Of a DNA stretch of 64,000 nucleotides, positions 20,553 to 32,057 are shown piece after piece (position 1 is the stretch's first letter; the number at the start of each line of letters is the position of its first letter). Made by a program: the position numbers and the translations under genes. The notes under the pieces were generated by a model. The model was given only the letters and a program-made list of their open reading frames with translations. It had not been told where the DNA came from and made no database searches. Source of the stretch: Blastochloris sulfoviridis (lineage in GTDB: Bacteria; Pseudomonadota; Alphaproteobacteria; Rhizobiales; Xanthobacteraceae); contig NZ_VWPL01000014.1 in assembly GCF_008630065.1 (NCBI RefSeq), forward strand, positions 1-64,000, written 5' to 3'.

Positions 20553-21791
20553 ATGGTGGAGACTGCGAAGACCACGCATCACGCGGACGTCGCCATTGCC
20601 GGCGGCGGCTATGCCGGCCTCGCGCTGGCGCTGGCGCTGCGGCAGGGCCTGGGGCCGCAGGCTTTGATCCTGGTGTGCGACCCGGTGCTGGCCCGTCCCT
20701 CCGCCGGCGACGGGCGGGCCTCGGCCATCGCCGCCGCCGGCCGGCGGCTGCTGGAGGCGCTGGGCGTCTGGGCGCGGCTCGCCGCGAGCGCCCAGCCGAT
20801 CCGCGAGATGACGATCACCGACAGCCGCACCGGCGATGCCGTGCGGCCGGCGCTCTTGACCTTCGCCGGCGAGGTCGAGCCGGGCGAGCCGTCCGCCTAC
20901 ATTATCGAGAACCGGGTGCTGCACGACGCGCTCGCCACAGCGTGCCGGGACGCCGGCCTGACGCTGCTGGCGCGGCCGGTGGCCCGCGCCGAGGACGCCG
21001 GCGAGGCGATCGCCGCGCACCTCAGCGACGCCAGCCACGTCACCGCGCGCCTCCTCGTCGCCGCCGACGGCGGCCGCTCGCATCTGCGCGAGCGGGCGGG
21101 CATCAGCGTCCACAGCCGCGCCTATGGCCAGTCCGGCATCGTCGCGACGCTGGGCTGCGAACGCGACCACGAGGGGCGGGCCGAGGAGCACTTCCTGCCC
21201 TCCGGACCGTTCGCCTTCCTGCCGATGACCGGGCAGCGCGGCTCGATCGTGTGGACCGAGACCAGCGAGGCCGCGGCGCGCTACTGCCGGCTGCCGTCGG
21301 AATTGTTCCTCGACGAGGTGGCGCGCCGGCTCGGCCACCACCTCGGCGCGCTCACGCTGCTGGAGCCGCCGCAGGCCTTTCCGCTGCGGCTGATGATCGC
21401 CCGCGAATTCTACAAGGGCCGGCTCGTCCTGGTCGGCGATGCCGCCCACATCATCCACCCCATCGCCGGCCAGGGCCTCAATCTCGGCCTGCGCGACGTC
21501 GCCGCCTTGGCCGAATCGATCGTCGATGCCGCGCGGCTCGGGCTCGACATCGGCGGGCCGGACGTGCTGGAGCGCTATGCGCGCTGGCGGCGCTTCGACA
21601 CCTTCACCATGGCCGCCGCCACCGACGCGCTCATCCGCCTGTTCTCGAACGATTTCGACCCGCTGCGGCTGGTGCGCGGCTTCGGGCTCGGCGTGGTGGA
21701 CCGCATGCCGGGCCTCAAGCAGGCCTTCGTGCACGAGGCCTCGGGCTTCGGCGGCGAGGTGCCGCGGCTCCTGCGCGGCGAGCGGATCTGA
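20553..21791 (+). CDS. UbiH/UbiF family FAD-dependent hydroxylase
   Basis: A 412-residue flavoprotein monooxygenase of the UbiH/UbiF/VisC family that hydroxylates the ubiquinone ring. The N-terminal dinucleotide-binding motif is seen in VAIAGGGYAGLALALAL (about residues 13-29), followed by the acidic end of strand 2. The middle motif LLVAADGGRSHLRERAGI contains the DG motif. The GDAAHIIHPIAGQGLNLGLRD motif binds FAD. Length is right. Which ring position it modifies cannot be told. The start ATG at 20553 is 16 residues before the first motif, as is usual. Confidence 0.9.
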   Translation: MVETAKTTHHADVAIAGGGYAGLALALALRQGLGPQALILVCDPVLARPSAGDGRASAIAAAGRRLLEALGVWARLAASAQPIREMTITDSRTGDAVRPALLTFAGEVEPGEPSAYIIENRVLHDALATACRDAGLTLLARPVARAEDAGEAIAAHLSDASHVTARLLVAADGGRSHLRERAGISVHSRAYGQSGIVATLGCERDHEGRAEEHFLPSGPFAFLPMTGQRGSIVWTETSEAAARYCRLPSELFLDEVARRLGHHLGALTLLEPPQAFPLRLMIAREFYKGRLVLVGDAAHIIHPIAGQGLNLGLRDVAALAESIVDAARLGLDIGGPDVLERYARWRRFDTFTMAAATDALIRLFSNDFDPLRLVRGFGLGVVDRMPGLKQAFVHEASGFGGEVPRLLRGERI

Positions 21792-21810
21792 CACGAACGG
21801 CAGCAGAATA

Positions 21811-21917
21811 TGACTCGTCATGCCCGCGCTTGTCGCGGGCATCCACGGCTTAAAATGTCTTTGGAAACAAAGACGTGGATGGCCGGGACGACGCCCGGCC
21901 ATGACGACGGCGAGTCA
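21811..21917. repeat. Intergenic inverted repeat
   Basis: A ~107-base stem-loop element. Outer arms are GACTCGTCATG and CATGACGACGGCGAGTC. Inside are GCCCGCGCTTGTCGCGGGC and GGCCGGGACGACGCCCGGCC, two smaller palindromes. It lies between two converging genes and could serve as a two-way transcript end. Confidence 0.75.
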
Positions 21918-21955
21918 TGCTCGACGACAGTTGGTCTAAGCCGCGCCGCGCGCCC

Positions 21956-22453
21956 TCAGGCCGCGCCGCGCTTGGCGAGCAGGGCCTCGATCTCCTGCTC
22001 GGCGGCGTACCAGTCCTCCTGCTCGTAGCCCGGCGCGAAGTGGCGGCGCTGCGCCCGGTAATAGGCGGCGTCGGCGATCATCGCCGCCTTCTGCTCGGGC
22101 GTGATCTCCTCGGGAACGATCGCTTCGGACACGATCTCTCCCGACGCGGCCTCAAGGTGCGTCGCGTCCTCGGCCGCCGGCGCGAGATTGGGCGCGTCGG
22201 CCGCCGCCGTCTCGACGACCTTCTCCTCGATGACCTGCGTCTCGATGGCCTGCGCCTCGACGACGGGCGCGAGCGGCGCGGGTTCCGCCACCGGCGTCTC
22301 GACGGCGGGGGCCTTCTTCGATGCCGGCGTCACCGCCTCCGCCTTCGGCTTCGCCGCCTTGGAGGCCGCCGATACCGCGGCCGCCATCGTCTCGCTGGCC
22401 GCAGGCGCAGCCTTCACCGACTTCCTGGAACCCGACTTCTTGCCTTCCGCCAT
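21956..22453 (-). CDS. Ala/Lys-rich protein with C-terminal DUF2934 domain
   Basis: A 165-residue protein. The first ~110 residues are low-complexity, rich in Ala, Lys, Val and Glu (GKKSGSRKSVKAAPAAS at the start), and basic at first then acidic. The C-terminal ~40 residues (EQKAAMIADAAYYRAQRRHF, then EDWYAAEQEIEALL) match the DUF2934 family, a short domain with conserved aromatic and Glu residues and unknown function. No signal peptide. Three in-frame ATGs exist at 22468, 22459 and 22453; the GGGGAG site best fits 22453. Confidence 0.75.
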   Translation of the reverse strand: MAEGKKSGSRKSVKAAPAASETMAAAVSAASKAAKPKAEAVTPASKKAPAVETPVAEPAPLAPVVEAQAIETQVIEEKVVETAAADAPNLAPAAEDATHLEAASGEIVSEAIVPEEITPEQKAAMIADAAYYRAQRRHFAPGYEQEDWYAAEQEIEALLAKRGAA

Positions 22454-22619
22454 GCTCATGCTCCCCATTCGGGATCCCCTTGCGCATCCGTGCGCCCGGT
22501 GGGATCGTGGATTGAACCCGATATATACAGCCGCGTTCGGCGGCAGAATAACGCCACCCCGATCGCGGCCCGAAACGCCGTCCAAGGATAATCGCCGACG
22601 CGTCCGGTCTGCGACTCCC

Positions 22620-25600
22620 TCACCGGCCCGGCGGCCGCGCACCGTCGCCGGCCGCGGCGCTGCCGGGAGCGAGCCGCCCCTTGAGCGCTGCGACCACCGC
22701 CTGCATGGCGGGCGAAGCTTCCAGCGCCTCGACGCTGAGGCCGATGCGGCGGCGCCAGTTCGGCTGCTCGCGGTCGGTGCCCGGCACGTTGAGCGCGTCG
22801 AGTTCGCCGGCCACGTCGTCGGTCTGCACCAGCACCAGCGCGGAGGCCGCGCTGGCGAGCCCGCCATGCAGCGCCGCCAGCAGGGCCGGCGGCGGCGTGT
22901 CGGCCTCGAACCACGCCGGCTCGGTGGGCCAGCCGGCGGCCACCAGCATGCTGGCGAGGCGCGCGAACTCGGCCCGCCGCTCCTGGCGCCGCCGCTCGGC
23001 GCCGGCCGCATCGATGCGCCCGAGCGCGACATCGACATCGATGTCGCGGCCGCGGAGCCAGCCGCCGAAGGTCGGCAGGTCGTGGGTGCCGAAGCTCGCC
23101 ACCGAGGTGCGCGAATAGCGGGCCGGCAGCCGGAAGTCGGCGCCGTCGCGCTCGAACAGCAGGATGCGCATGCCGAGCATGTCGGCCTCGGTGGTGCGCT
23201 CGCGGAAGCCCCACGGCACGGTGCCGAGATCCTCGCCGACCATCAGGCAATGGGCGGCGCGGCTTTCGTCGGACAGCACGCCCAGCATGTCCTCGAACGG
23301 ATAGCGCACATAGGTGCCCTCCAGCGGCGTCGCGCCGTCCGGCACGAAGAACAGCCGCGTCAGGCTCATGGCGTGGTCGATGCGCAGCGCCCCGGCGTGG
23401 CGCATGTTGGCGGCGACGAGGCCGCGGAAGGCGGCGCAGCCGGTCTCGGCAAGGCGGAACGGGTTGAGCGGCGGCACGCACCAGGTCTGCCCGGCCGCCG
23501 AGAACGGATCGGGCGGCGCGCCGACCGACACGCCCGACACGAAATCGGCGGGCGCCGTCCAGGTCTCGGCCCCGTCAGGGGCCGAGCCGACCGCGAGGTC
23601 GCGATAGAGGCCGATGGTCAGTCCCGCAGCCTTGCCCCGGGCGCTGGCGCGCGCGAGCTGGCGGTCGGCCAGCCACTGCTGGAACAGCGCGTAGCGGATC
23701 TCGCGGGCATGGTCGCGCCGCGCCTGGGCGATGCCCGGGCCGGTGATGGCGCCAAGCCCCGACGGCCAGCGCGCGCGATCGGTGGTGCCGGCGGCGTGGG
23801 CGATCGCCTGGAACAGCGCGAAGCCGGCCAGCGCCTCGCCGCCCTCGGCGACGAAGCGGGCGTATTCGACCGCCAGCGCCTGCGGCAGCCGCCCGGTTTC
23901 GGCGCGCTGATCGAAGGTCTCGAACGCCGCCCGCAGCACCGCGTCCTTGATCGCCGCCACCGCCGGATAGTCGACGAGCCGTCCTTCGGCCAGCATGGCG
24001 ATGGCACCGGCATGCGATTCGAGCGCCGCCTGCGCCGCCTCGGAGTCGAACATCTTCGGCAGGCACGCCACGTCGATATAGAGCGGATCGAGGAAGCGCC
24101 GGTCGCAGGGGTGGTAGGGGCTCGCCCGGCTGCGGTCGGTGGCGAACAGCGCGTGGAACGGATTGACGCCGACCAGCGCCGCGCCCATCCGGCCGGCGCT
24201 CTCGGCCACGCGGGCGAGCGTCTCGAAATCGCCGACGCCGGCGTCGCCGTCGTGGCGCAGCGCGTAGAGGTGGGCGGCGAGGCCGTAGAGCTTGTGGTCC
24301 TCGGCCAATGCCGGCGGCAGGTGGCAGGGCGGCGCGTGCCGCGGCGCCCCCGACGCGCGGGCGTGCAGATAGGCGAGGCTTTCGCGCGCCTGGGCGGTCG
24401 AGCCGACGGCGAAGCCCATGCCGGCCAGAATGGCGCGCAGCGTGTCGGGCGAGGCGCGCCGGCCGATGCCGTCGAGACCCCACCAGTCGCGCTCGACGCC
24501 GGCGGCCTCGGCGAGTTCGCCCAGCACGTTGGGATCGACCCCGGCGCGGCGGCGGGCGCGCACCGGCGCAGCCGCCACATCGCTGACGGCCGCGAACAGG
24601 CGCACCGAGCGCGCGGCGACCGTGGTGGTGGAGAGCCCCTCGACGTCGGGGGCCGGCGCGCCATCGGGCGCGGCGCTGTCGAACAGCTCGCGCCAGACCC
24701 GCTCCTGCTCGGCATCGGGCAGGGCGACGGCGACGTCGCTTGAGCCGCCATTGATCCACAGCACGACGCGGCTCGCCGGCTCCAGCCCGTCGGCGGTGGC
24801 GAGCATCAGGCCGAGCACCCGGTTGTCGGCGGTCTGCCACTCGGGCGTCGTCATGGCGAGGCCCGAGGGCGCGAGCCAGATCACATCCGGCGCACCGCCG
24901 GGCTCGACGGCCCGGCCGCTGACGAACCGGTCCTGGCGCAGCGCCGGGTGGGCGCTGCGCGCCGCCGCCAGCCGGGCGGTGAAGGCGATCAGCTCGCGGT
25001 CGGCACTCTGCCAGTCGAGCCAGGTCGTGGCGTTGTCCTGGGCGTAGGCGTTGTTGTTGCCGCCCTGGGTGCGGCCGAACTCGTCGCCGGCGGTGAGCAT
25101 CGGCGTACCGCGCGACACGAACAGCGTCGCCAGCAGCGCGCGCACGTCGCGCTTGCGCCGGGCGACGATCTCGGGGTCGTCGGTGGGCCCTTCGACGCCG
25201 TGGTTCCAGGAATTGTTGGCGTCGGTGCCGTCGCGGTTGCCCTCGCCATTGGCGAGATTGTGCTTGCGCTCGTAGGCGACGGTGTCGGCCAGCGAGAAGC
25301 CGTCGTGGCAGGCGATGAAGTTGATGCCGGAGGCCGGGCCGCGCCCGCTCGCCTGAAAAATGTCCGACGACCCCGCAAGCCGCGTGGCGAGCAGACCGGT
25401 CAGGCCGGCATCGCCCCGCCAGAAGCGGCGCACGTCGTCGCGGAAGCGGTCGTTCCATTCCTGAAACGGCTTGGGAAACCGGCCGAGCTGGTAGCCGCCG
25501 GGGCCAACGTCCCACGGCTCGGCGATCAGCACGCGCTCGCCCAGCACGTCGTCCGAGGCGATGGCCGCGAGCAGCGGGTGGTGGGGGTCGAACCCGTCGG

Positions 25601-26647
25601 CGCGGCGGCCGAGCGTGGCGGCGAGGTCGAAGCGGAAGCCGTCGACGCCGGCCTGAAGCGCCCAGTGGCGCAGGGCGTCGACCACCAGCCGCAGCGTGGC
25701 CGGCCGGTCGCAGGCCAGCGTGTTGCCGCAGCCGGTGTCGTTGATCAGCTCGCCGTCGGCGGCGTGGCGGAAATAGGTGGGGCCGTCGAGACCGCGCAGC
25801 GACAGGCTGGGGCCCAGGATGTCGCTTTCGCCGGTGTGGTTGAACACCATGTCGAGCAGCACCTCGAAGCCCTCGGCGTGCAGGGCATTGATGGTGTCGC
25901 GGATCTCCGTCAGGCCGCCGGGGGCGAGGCGCGGATCGGGCGCCAGATAAGCGATCGGGCTGTAGCCCCAGGCATTGGTGAGGCCGAGCGGGCCGAGATG
26001 GCGCTCGTCGATCCAGGCGGTGATCGGCATCAGCTCGATGGTGGTGACGCCGAGGGTCTTGAGGTGATCGAGGATGGCGGGCTCGGCCAGCGCGGCGACG
26101 GTGCCGCGCTTGGCCAGCGGCACGCCTGGGTGGCGCTTGGTGAAGCCGCGCACCAGCACCTCGTAGATGACCCGCCGCTCCGGCGCGATGCGGGGCCGCG
26201 GCGTGGCGGACGGTGCGGCCGGCCGGCGCAGCACCGCCTTCGGCACGTCGGGCGCGCTGTCGGCCTCGGACATGGCGCCGATCTCGCCGGCATGCGCGCG
26301 CATCGACGGCGCGAGCACGAACGGCCGGTCGAGCTCGACGGCGTAGGGGTCGACCAGGAGCTTGGCGGGATTGAAGAAGAACCCGCGGTGGGGATCGAAC
26401 GGGCCTTCGGCGCGAAGGCCGTAGCGCGTGCCCTCGTCGAGCCCGGCGACGAACGTGTGATGGATGTCGCCATCGCGCGCCATCGCCACCCGGCGGAGTT
26501 CCTCGCGGCCCTCGGCGTCGAACAGGCAGAGCGTGAGGCGGCTGGCGTGCTGGGACCGGACGGCGAAGTGCACGCCCGCCGCAACGGCGTCGAACGTCGC
26601 CCCGAGACGCCCGGGCGGCATGCCCGGCGATGGGGGACGCGTTGGCG

Positions 26648-26651
<4 letters not shown>
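22620..26651 (-). CDS. glgX-malQ: Fused glycogen debranching enzyme (GlgX) and 4-alpha-glucanotransferase (MalQ)
   Basis: A 1343-residue fusion. Residues 1 to about 690 are a GlgX-type isoamylase: N-terminal CBM48 domain, then a GH13 barrel with VDGFRFDLAATLGR (nucleophile Asp), VLIAEPWDVGPGGY (acid/base Glu) and the GlgX signature NNSWNHGVEGPTDD. From about residue 715 to the end is a GH77 amylomaltase with ALRIDHAMSLTRLFFVPDG, MVGEDLGTVPWG and FGTHDLPTFGGW carrying its catalytic acids. The product would remove branches and then recycle the maltotetraose stubs. Last gene of the glycogen operon, with an ATGA overlap with glgA. The reading frame is continuous through the junction. Confidence 0.93.
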
Positions 26652-28308
<1,657 letters not shown>

Positions 28309-28312
<4 letters not shown>

Positions 28313-29613
28313 TCGGACATCCTGTCGATCATGTTCTGGGTGATCAGCACGATGCCCTTGTCGGTGCGGCGGAAGCGCTTGGCGTCGAGCTCCGGATCCT
28401 CGCCGACGACGAGGCCGGGCGGAATGCGCACGCCGCGGTCGATGATGGTGTTGTGCAGCCTGGCGCGCCGGCCGATGTCGACGTCCGGCAGCACCACCGA
28501 GGACTCGATGCGCGAGAACGAATTGACGCGCACGCCGGCGAACAGCACCGAATTGCTCAGCGCGCCGCCCGACACGATGCAGCCGGCCGACACCAGCGAG
28601 GACACCGCCTGGCCGCGCCGTCCCTCCAGGTCGTGGACGAACTTGGCGGGCGGGGCGATCTCGGCATAGGTCCAGATCGGCCAGTCGCGCTCGAAGATGT
28701 CCAGGCTCGGAATGACCGCCGTAAGGTCGATATTGGCCTCGTGATAGGCGTCGAGCGTGCCGACGTCGCGCCAATAGGCGTCCGGCTCGTTGTGCGAGCG
28801 CACGCACGAGGAGGTGAAGCGGTGGGCGACCGCCTTGCCGTTCTTGACGAGGTACGGAATGATGTTCTTGCCGAAATCGTGCGAGGAGTCCGGATCGGCG
28901 GCGTCGCGGCGCAACTCCTCGAGCATGAAGCGCGTCTCGAACACGTAGATGCCCATGCTGGCCAGCGCGAAATCCGGATTGCCGGGAATGCCCGGCGGAT
29001 CGGCCGGCTTCTCGACGAAGTCGATGATGCGGTCGTTCTCGTCGACATGCATGACGCCGAAGCCGGTGGCCTCCATGCGCGGCACTTCGAGACAACTGAC
29101 GATGACGTCGGCCTTCTGGTCGACGAGTTGGCGCAGCATCGGCTCGCAATCCATCTTGTAGACGTGATCGCCGGCCAGGATGATGGTGTAGCGCGGATCG
29201 TAGCCCTCGATGATGTCGATGTTTTGGTAGACCGCGTCGGCCGTGCCGACGTACCACATGTCCTCCGACACGCGCTGGCTGGCTGGCAGGATGTCGAAGC
29301 CTTCCTTGCGTTCCTGGCGGAAGAAGTTCCAGCCCGACTGCAGATGCCGGATCAGGCTGTGCGCCTTGTACTGGGTGGCGACGCAGATGCGGCGGATGCC
29401 GGAATTGAGCGCGTTCGACAGCGCAAAATCGATGATGCGCCACGTGCCGCCGAAATAGACCGCCGGCTTGGCCCGACGGTCCGTCAGTTCCATCAGGCGC
29501 GAGCCGCGTCCTCCGGCCAGCACGAAGGCCATGGTGTCGCGGGCAAGCGGACCGGAATCGGGCCGGTTGACACGGGCCACGGCGGGCGAAACAGGCAGGC
29601 CGGGAGACGTCAT
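28309..29613 (-). CDS. glgC: Glucose-1-phosphate adenylyltransferase
   Basis: A 434-residue ADP-glucose pyrophosphorylase, the committed step of glycogen synthesis. An N-terminal nucleotidyltransferase domain has [27 protein letters not shown] at about residues 30-56, with the pyrophosphate-binding loop and catalytic Arg/Lys. [17 protein letters not shown] follows near 130. VEKPADPPG marks the sugar-phosphate site, and a C-terminal left-handed beta helix ([20 protein letters not shown]) mediates tetramer formation and allostery. The ATG at 29613 overlaps the glgB stop; two upstream in-frame starts at 29619 and 29625 are less likely. Confidence 0.96.
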
Positions 29614-31880
29614 GGGCATTCCCACTCAAGATACAGGGTGGCCAGGGGAGGCAGCGTCAGGGTCGCCGACACGCCGCCGAACGCATCGCTGGTCGCCTGC
29701 ACGGCGCCGCCATTGCCGACGCCGCAGCCGCCATAGTCGCGCGCATCGGTGTTCAGCCGCTCGGCCCAGCGCCCGGTGCGCGGCATCGGCACGCGATAGC
29801 CGTGGCGCGGCACCGCCGTGAGATTGGCGATCACGGCGACGAGGCCCGAGCCGTCGCCCGACTGGCGCGCCCAGGCGAACACCGAATTCTCGCGGTCGTC
29901 GACGATCAGCCAGCGGAAGCCTTCGGGCTCGCAGTCGCGCTCGTGCAGAGCGGGCTTGGCATGGTGCATCCGGTTGAGATCGCGCACCAGACGCTGCATG
30001 CCGGCGTGCGGGGCGTGCTGGATCACCCCCCAGTCGAGCGCCCGGGATTCGCACCACTCGTCGCGCTGCGCGAACTCCTGTCCCATGAACAGGAGTTTCT
30101 TGCCGGGATAGCCCCACAGCAAGGCGTAATAGGCGCGCAGGGAGGCGAACCGCTGCCAGTCGTCGCCGGACATCTTGTGCAGCAGCGACGCCTTGCCGTG
30201 CACCACCTCGTCATGGGACAGCGGCAGGATGAAGTTCTCGGAGAAGGCGTAGAGCAGGCCGAAGGTGATGTCGTCGTGGTGCCAGCGGCGATAAACGGCC
30301 TCGCGCGACATGTATCGCAGCGTGTCGTTCATGAAGCCCATGTTCCACTTGAAGCCGAACCCGAGGCCGCCCGCAAAGACCGGGTGGGAGACGCCGGCCC
30401 AGGCGGTCGATTCCTCGGCGATCATCAGCACGCCCGGATGCTGGGCGTAGACGATCTCGTTCAGGCGCTTGAGGAAGGCGATCGCCTCGAGGTTCTCCTT
30501 GCCGCCATACTTGTTGGGCAGCCATTCGCCGTTGCGGCGCGAATAGTCGAGATAGAGCATCGAGGCCACCGCATCGACCCTGAGCCCGTCGATATGGAAG
30601 CGCTCCAGCCAGAACAGCGCGTTGTTGATCAGGAAGCTCGCAACCTCGGTGCGCCCGAAATTGTAGATCGCGGTGTTCCAGTCGGGATGGAAGCCACGGC
30701 GCGGATCCTCGTGCTCGTAGAGCGCGGTGCCGTCGAAGTGGCGCAGGCCGTGGGCATCGGTCGGGAAGTGCGCCGGCACCCAGTCGAGGATGATGCCGAT
30801 GCCGGCCTTGTGGGCGGCATCGACGAAGCGCGCGAACCCCGCCGGATCGCCATGGCGGGCGGTCGGCGCGAACAGGCCGGTCGGCTGGTAGCCCCAGGAC
30901 GCATCGAGCGGATGCTCGGAGACCGGCAGGAGCTCGATATGGGTGAAGCCGAGATCGGCGACGTAGGGGATGAGCTGGCGGGCGAGGTCGTCATAGCTCA
31001 GGAACTCGCCGTTCGGCCCGCGCTGCCAGGAGCCGAGATGCGCCTCGTAGATCGACATCGGCGCGCGGCGCGGATCGCGCTTGGCGCGGGCCTCCATGTA
31101 GGCGGCATCCGTCCACGCAATGTCGAGCGGCCCGGCGACCACGGATGCGGTGTTGGGCCGCAGTTCCGACTGGAAGGCCATTGGATCGGCCTTGAGCGGC
31201 TGCAGATTGCCGTCGGGACCGAGGATCTCGAACTTGTAGATCGTCCCGGCGCCAAGGCCGGGGACGAAGATCTCGTAGACGCCGGCGTCGACCCGCCGCC
31301 GCATCAGATGGCGGCGGCCGTCCCACTGGTTGAAGTCGCCGACCACCGAGACGCGCTGGGCGTTGGGCGCCCACACCGCGAAATGCACGCCGGCCACCCC
31401 CTCGTGCACGATGGGATGGGCGCCGAGCTTGTCGAACAGCCGCAGGTGCGATCCCTCGGCGACGTAATAGTCGTCGAGCGGGCCGAGCACCGGGCCGAAG
31501 CCGTAGGGGTCGAAGAACTCCCAGGCGCCGCCGGCATTGCGGGCGCGCAGCCGGTAGCGGATGCGCGGACCGGGCCCGATCGATCCTTCGAACACGTCGT
31601 GCGGCGTGCGCTTCTCCAGCGCGCCCAGCACCGTGCCGGCGTCGTCGATCACCTCGACGGTGTCCGCGCCCGGCACGAACGCCCGCACCACGCGCGTCCG
31701 TCCGGCCTCCTGCAGGCCCAGAACGGCGAACGGGTCATGATGCGTGCCCGCGGCGATGGCGGCGATATCGCCGGTCGAGAGTCGCGCGCCGTTGCCCGCC
31801 GCGACGCCTCCACCCTTGGCCCCCGCGCCGCCCGTGCTTCCTCCGCCCGTGCTTCCTCCGCCCATGAAATCCCCGGCCAT
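29610..31880 (-). CDS. glgB: 1,4-alpha-glucan branching enzyme
   Basis: A 756-residue GH13 branching enzyme that makes alpha-1,6 branches. It opens with a short Gly/Ser/Thr repeat ([14 protein letters not shown]), then an N1 domain (ALVL-like [11 protein letters not shown]), CBM48 ([25 protein letters not shown]), and the barrel. [19 protein letters not shown] carries the nucleophile Asp, [13 protein letters not shown] the Glu, and [16 protein letters not shown] the third acid. The start at 31880 is a best guess; the preceding GGGGGGT is a weak ribosome-binding site and an alternative ATG exists at 31865. It lies 177 bases after glgP on the same strand. Confidence 0.94.
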   Translation of the reverse strand: MAGDFMGGGSTGGGSTGGAGAKGGGVAAGNGARLSTGDIAAIAAGTHHDPFAVLGLQEAGRTRVVRAFVPGADTVEVIDDAGTVLGALEKRTPHDVFEGSIGPGPRIRYRLRARNAGGAWEFFDPYGFGPVLGPLDDYYVAEGSHLRLFDKLGAHPIVHEGVAGVHFAVWAPNAQRVSVVGDFNQWDGRRHLMRRRVDAGVYEIFVPGLGAGTIYKFEILGPDGNLQPLKADPMAFQSELRPNTASVVAGPLDIAWTDAAYMEARAKRDPRRAPMSIYEAHLGSWQRGPNGEFLSYDDLARQLIPYVADLGFTHIELLPVSEHPLDASWGYQPTGLFAPTARHGDPAGFARFVDAAHKAGIGIILDWVPAHFPTDAHGLRHFDGTALYEHEDPRRGFHPDWNTAIYNFGRTEVASFLINNALFWLERFHIDGLRVDAVASMLYLDYSRRNGEWLPNKYGGKENLEAIAFLKRLNEIVYAQHPGVLMIAEESTAWAGVSHPVFAGGLGFGFKWNMGFMNDTLRYMSREAVYRRWHHDDITFGLLYAFSENFILPLSHDEVVHGKASLLHKMSGDDWQRFASLRAYYALLWGYPGKKLLFMGQEFAQRDEWCESRALDWGVIQHAPHAGMQRLVRDLNRMHHAKPALHERDCEPEGFRWLIVDDRENSVFAWARQSGDGSGLVAVIANLTAVPRHGYRVPMPRTGRWAERLNTDARDYGGCGVGNGGAVQATSDAFGGVSATLTLPPLATLYLEWECP

Positions 31881-32057
31881 ATACCCCCCGGCTGTGAACT
31901 GTTCGGCCAGAATTGCTGACCCATCGCCCGACGGGCCCGCCGGCGGCCTCGCGGGTGCGTGGCCGTTCGGCTGGAACTGCCGTCCCCTTGATCGTGCCCA
32001 AAGCCGCAGGAACGATCGAGGGACCATACCTCAGTAACGCCGGCCCCGATTTGCGGG

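Noticed and set aside
22101-24743. Long plus-strand open frame (880 codons) opposite the GlgX/MalQ gene
   Set aside because: Antisense shadow with Arg/Gly-rich translation. The minus-strand frame has catalytic motifs of two enzyme families.
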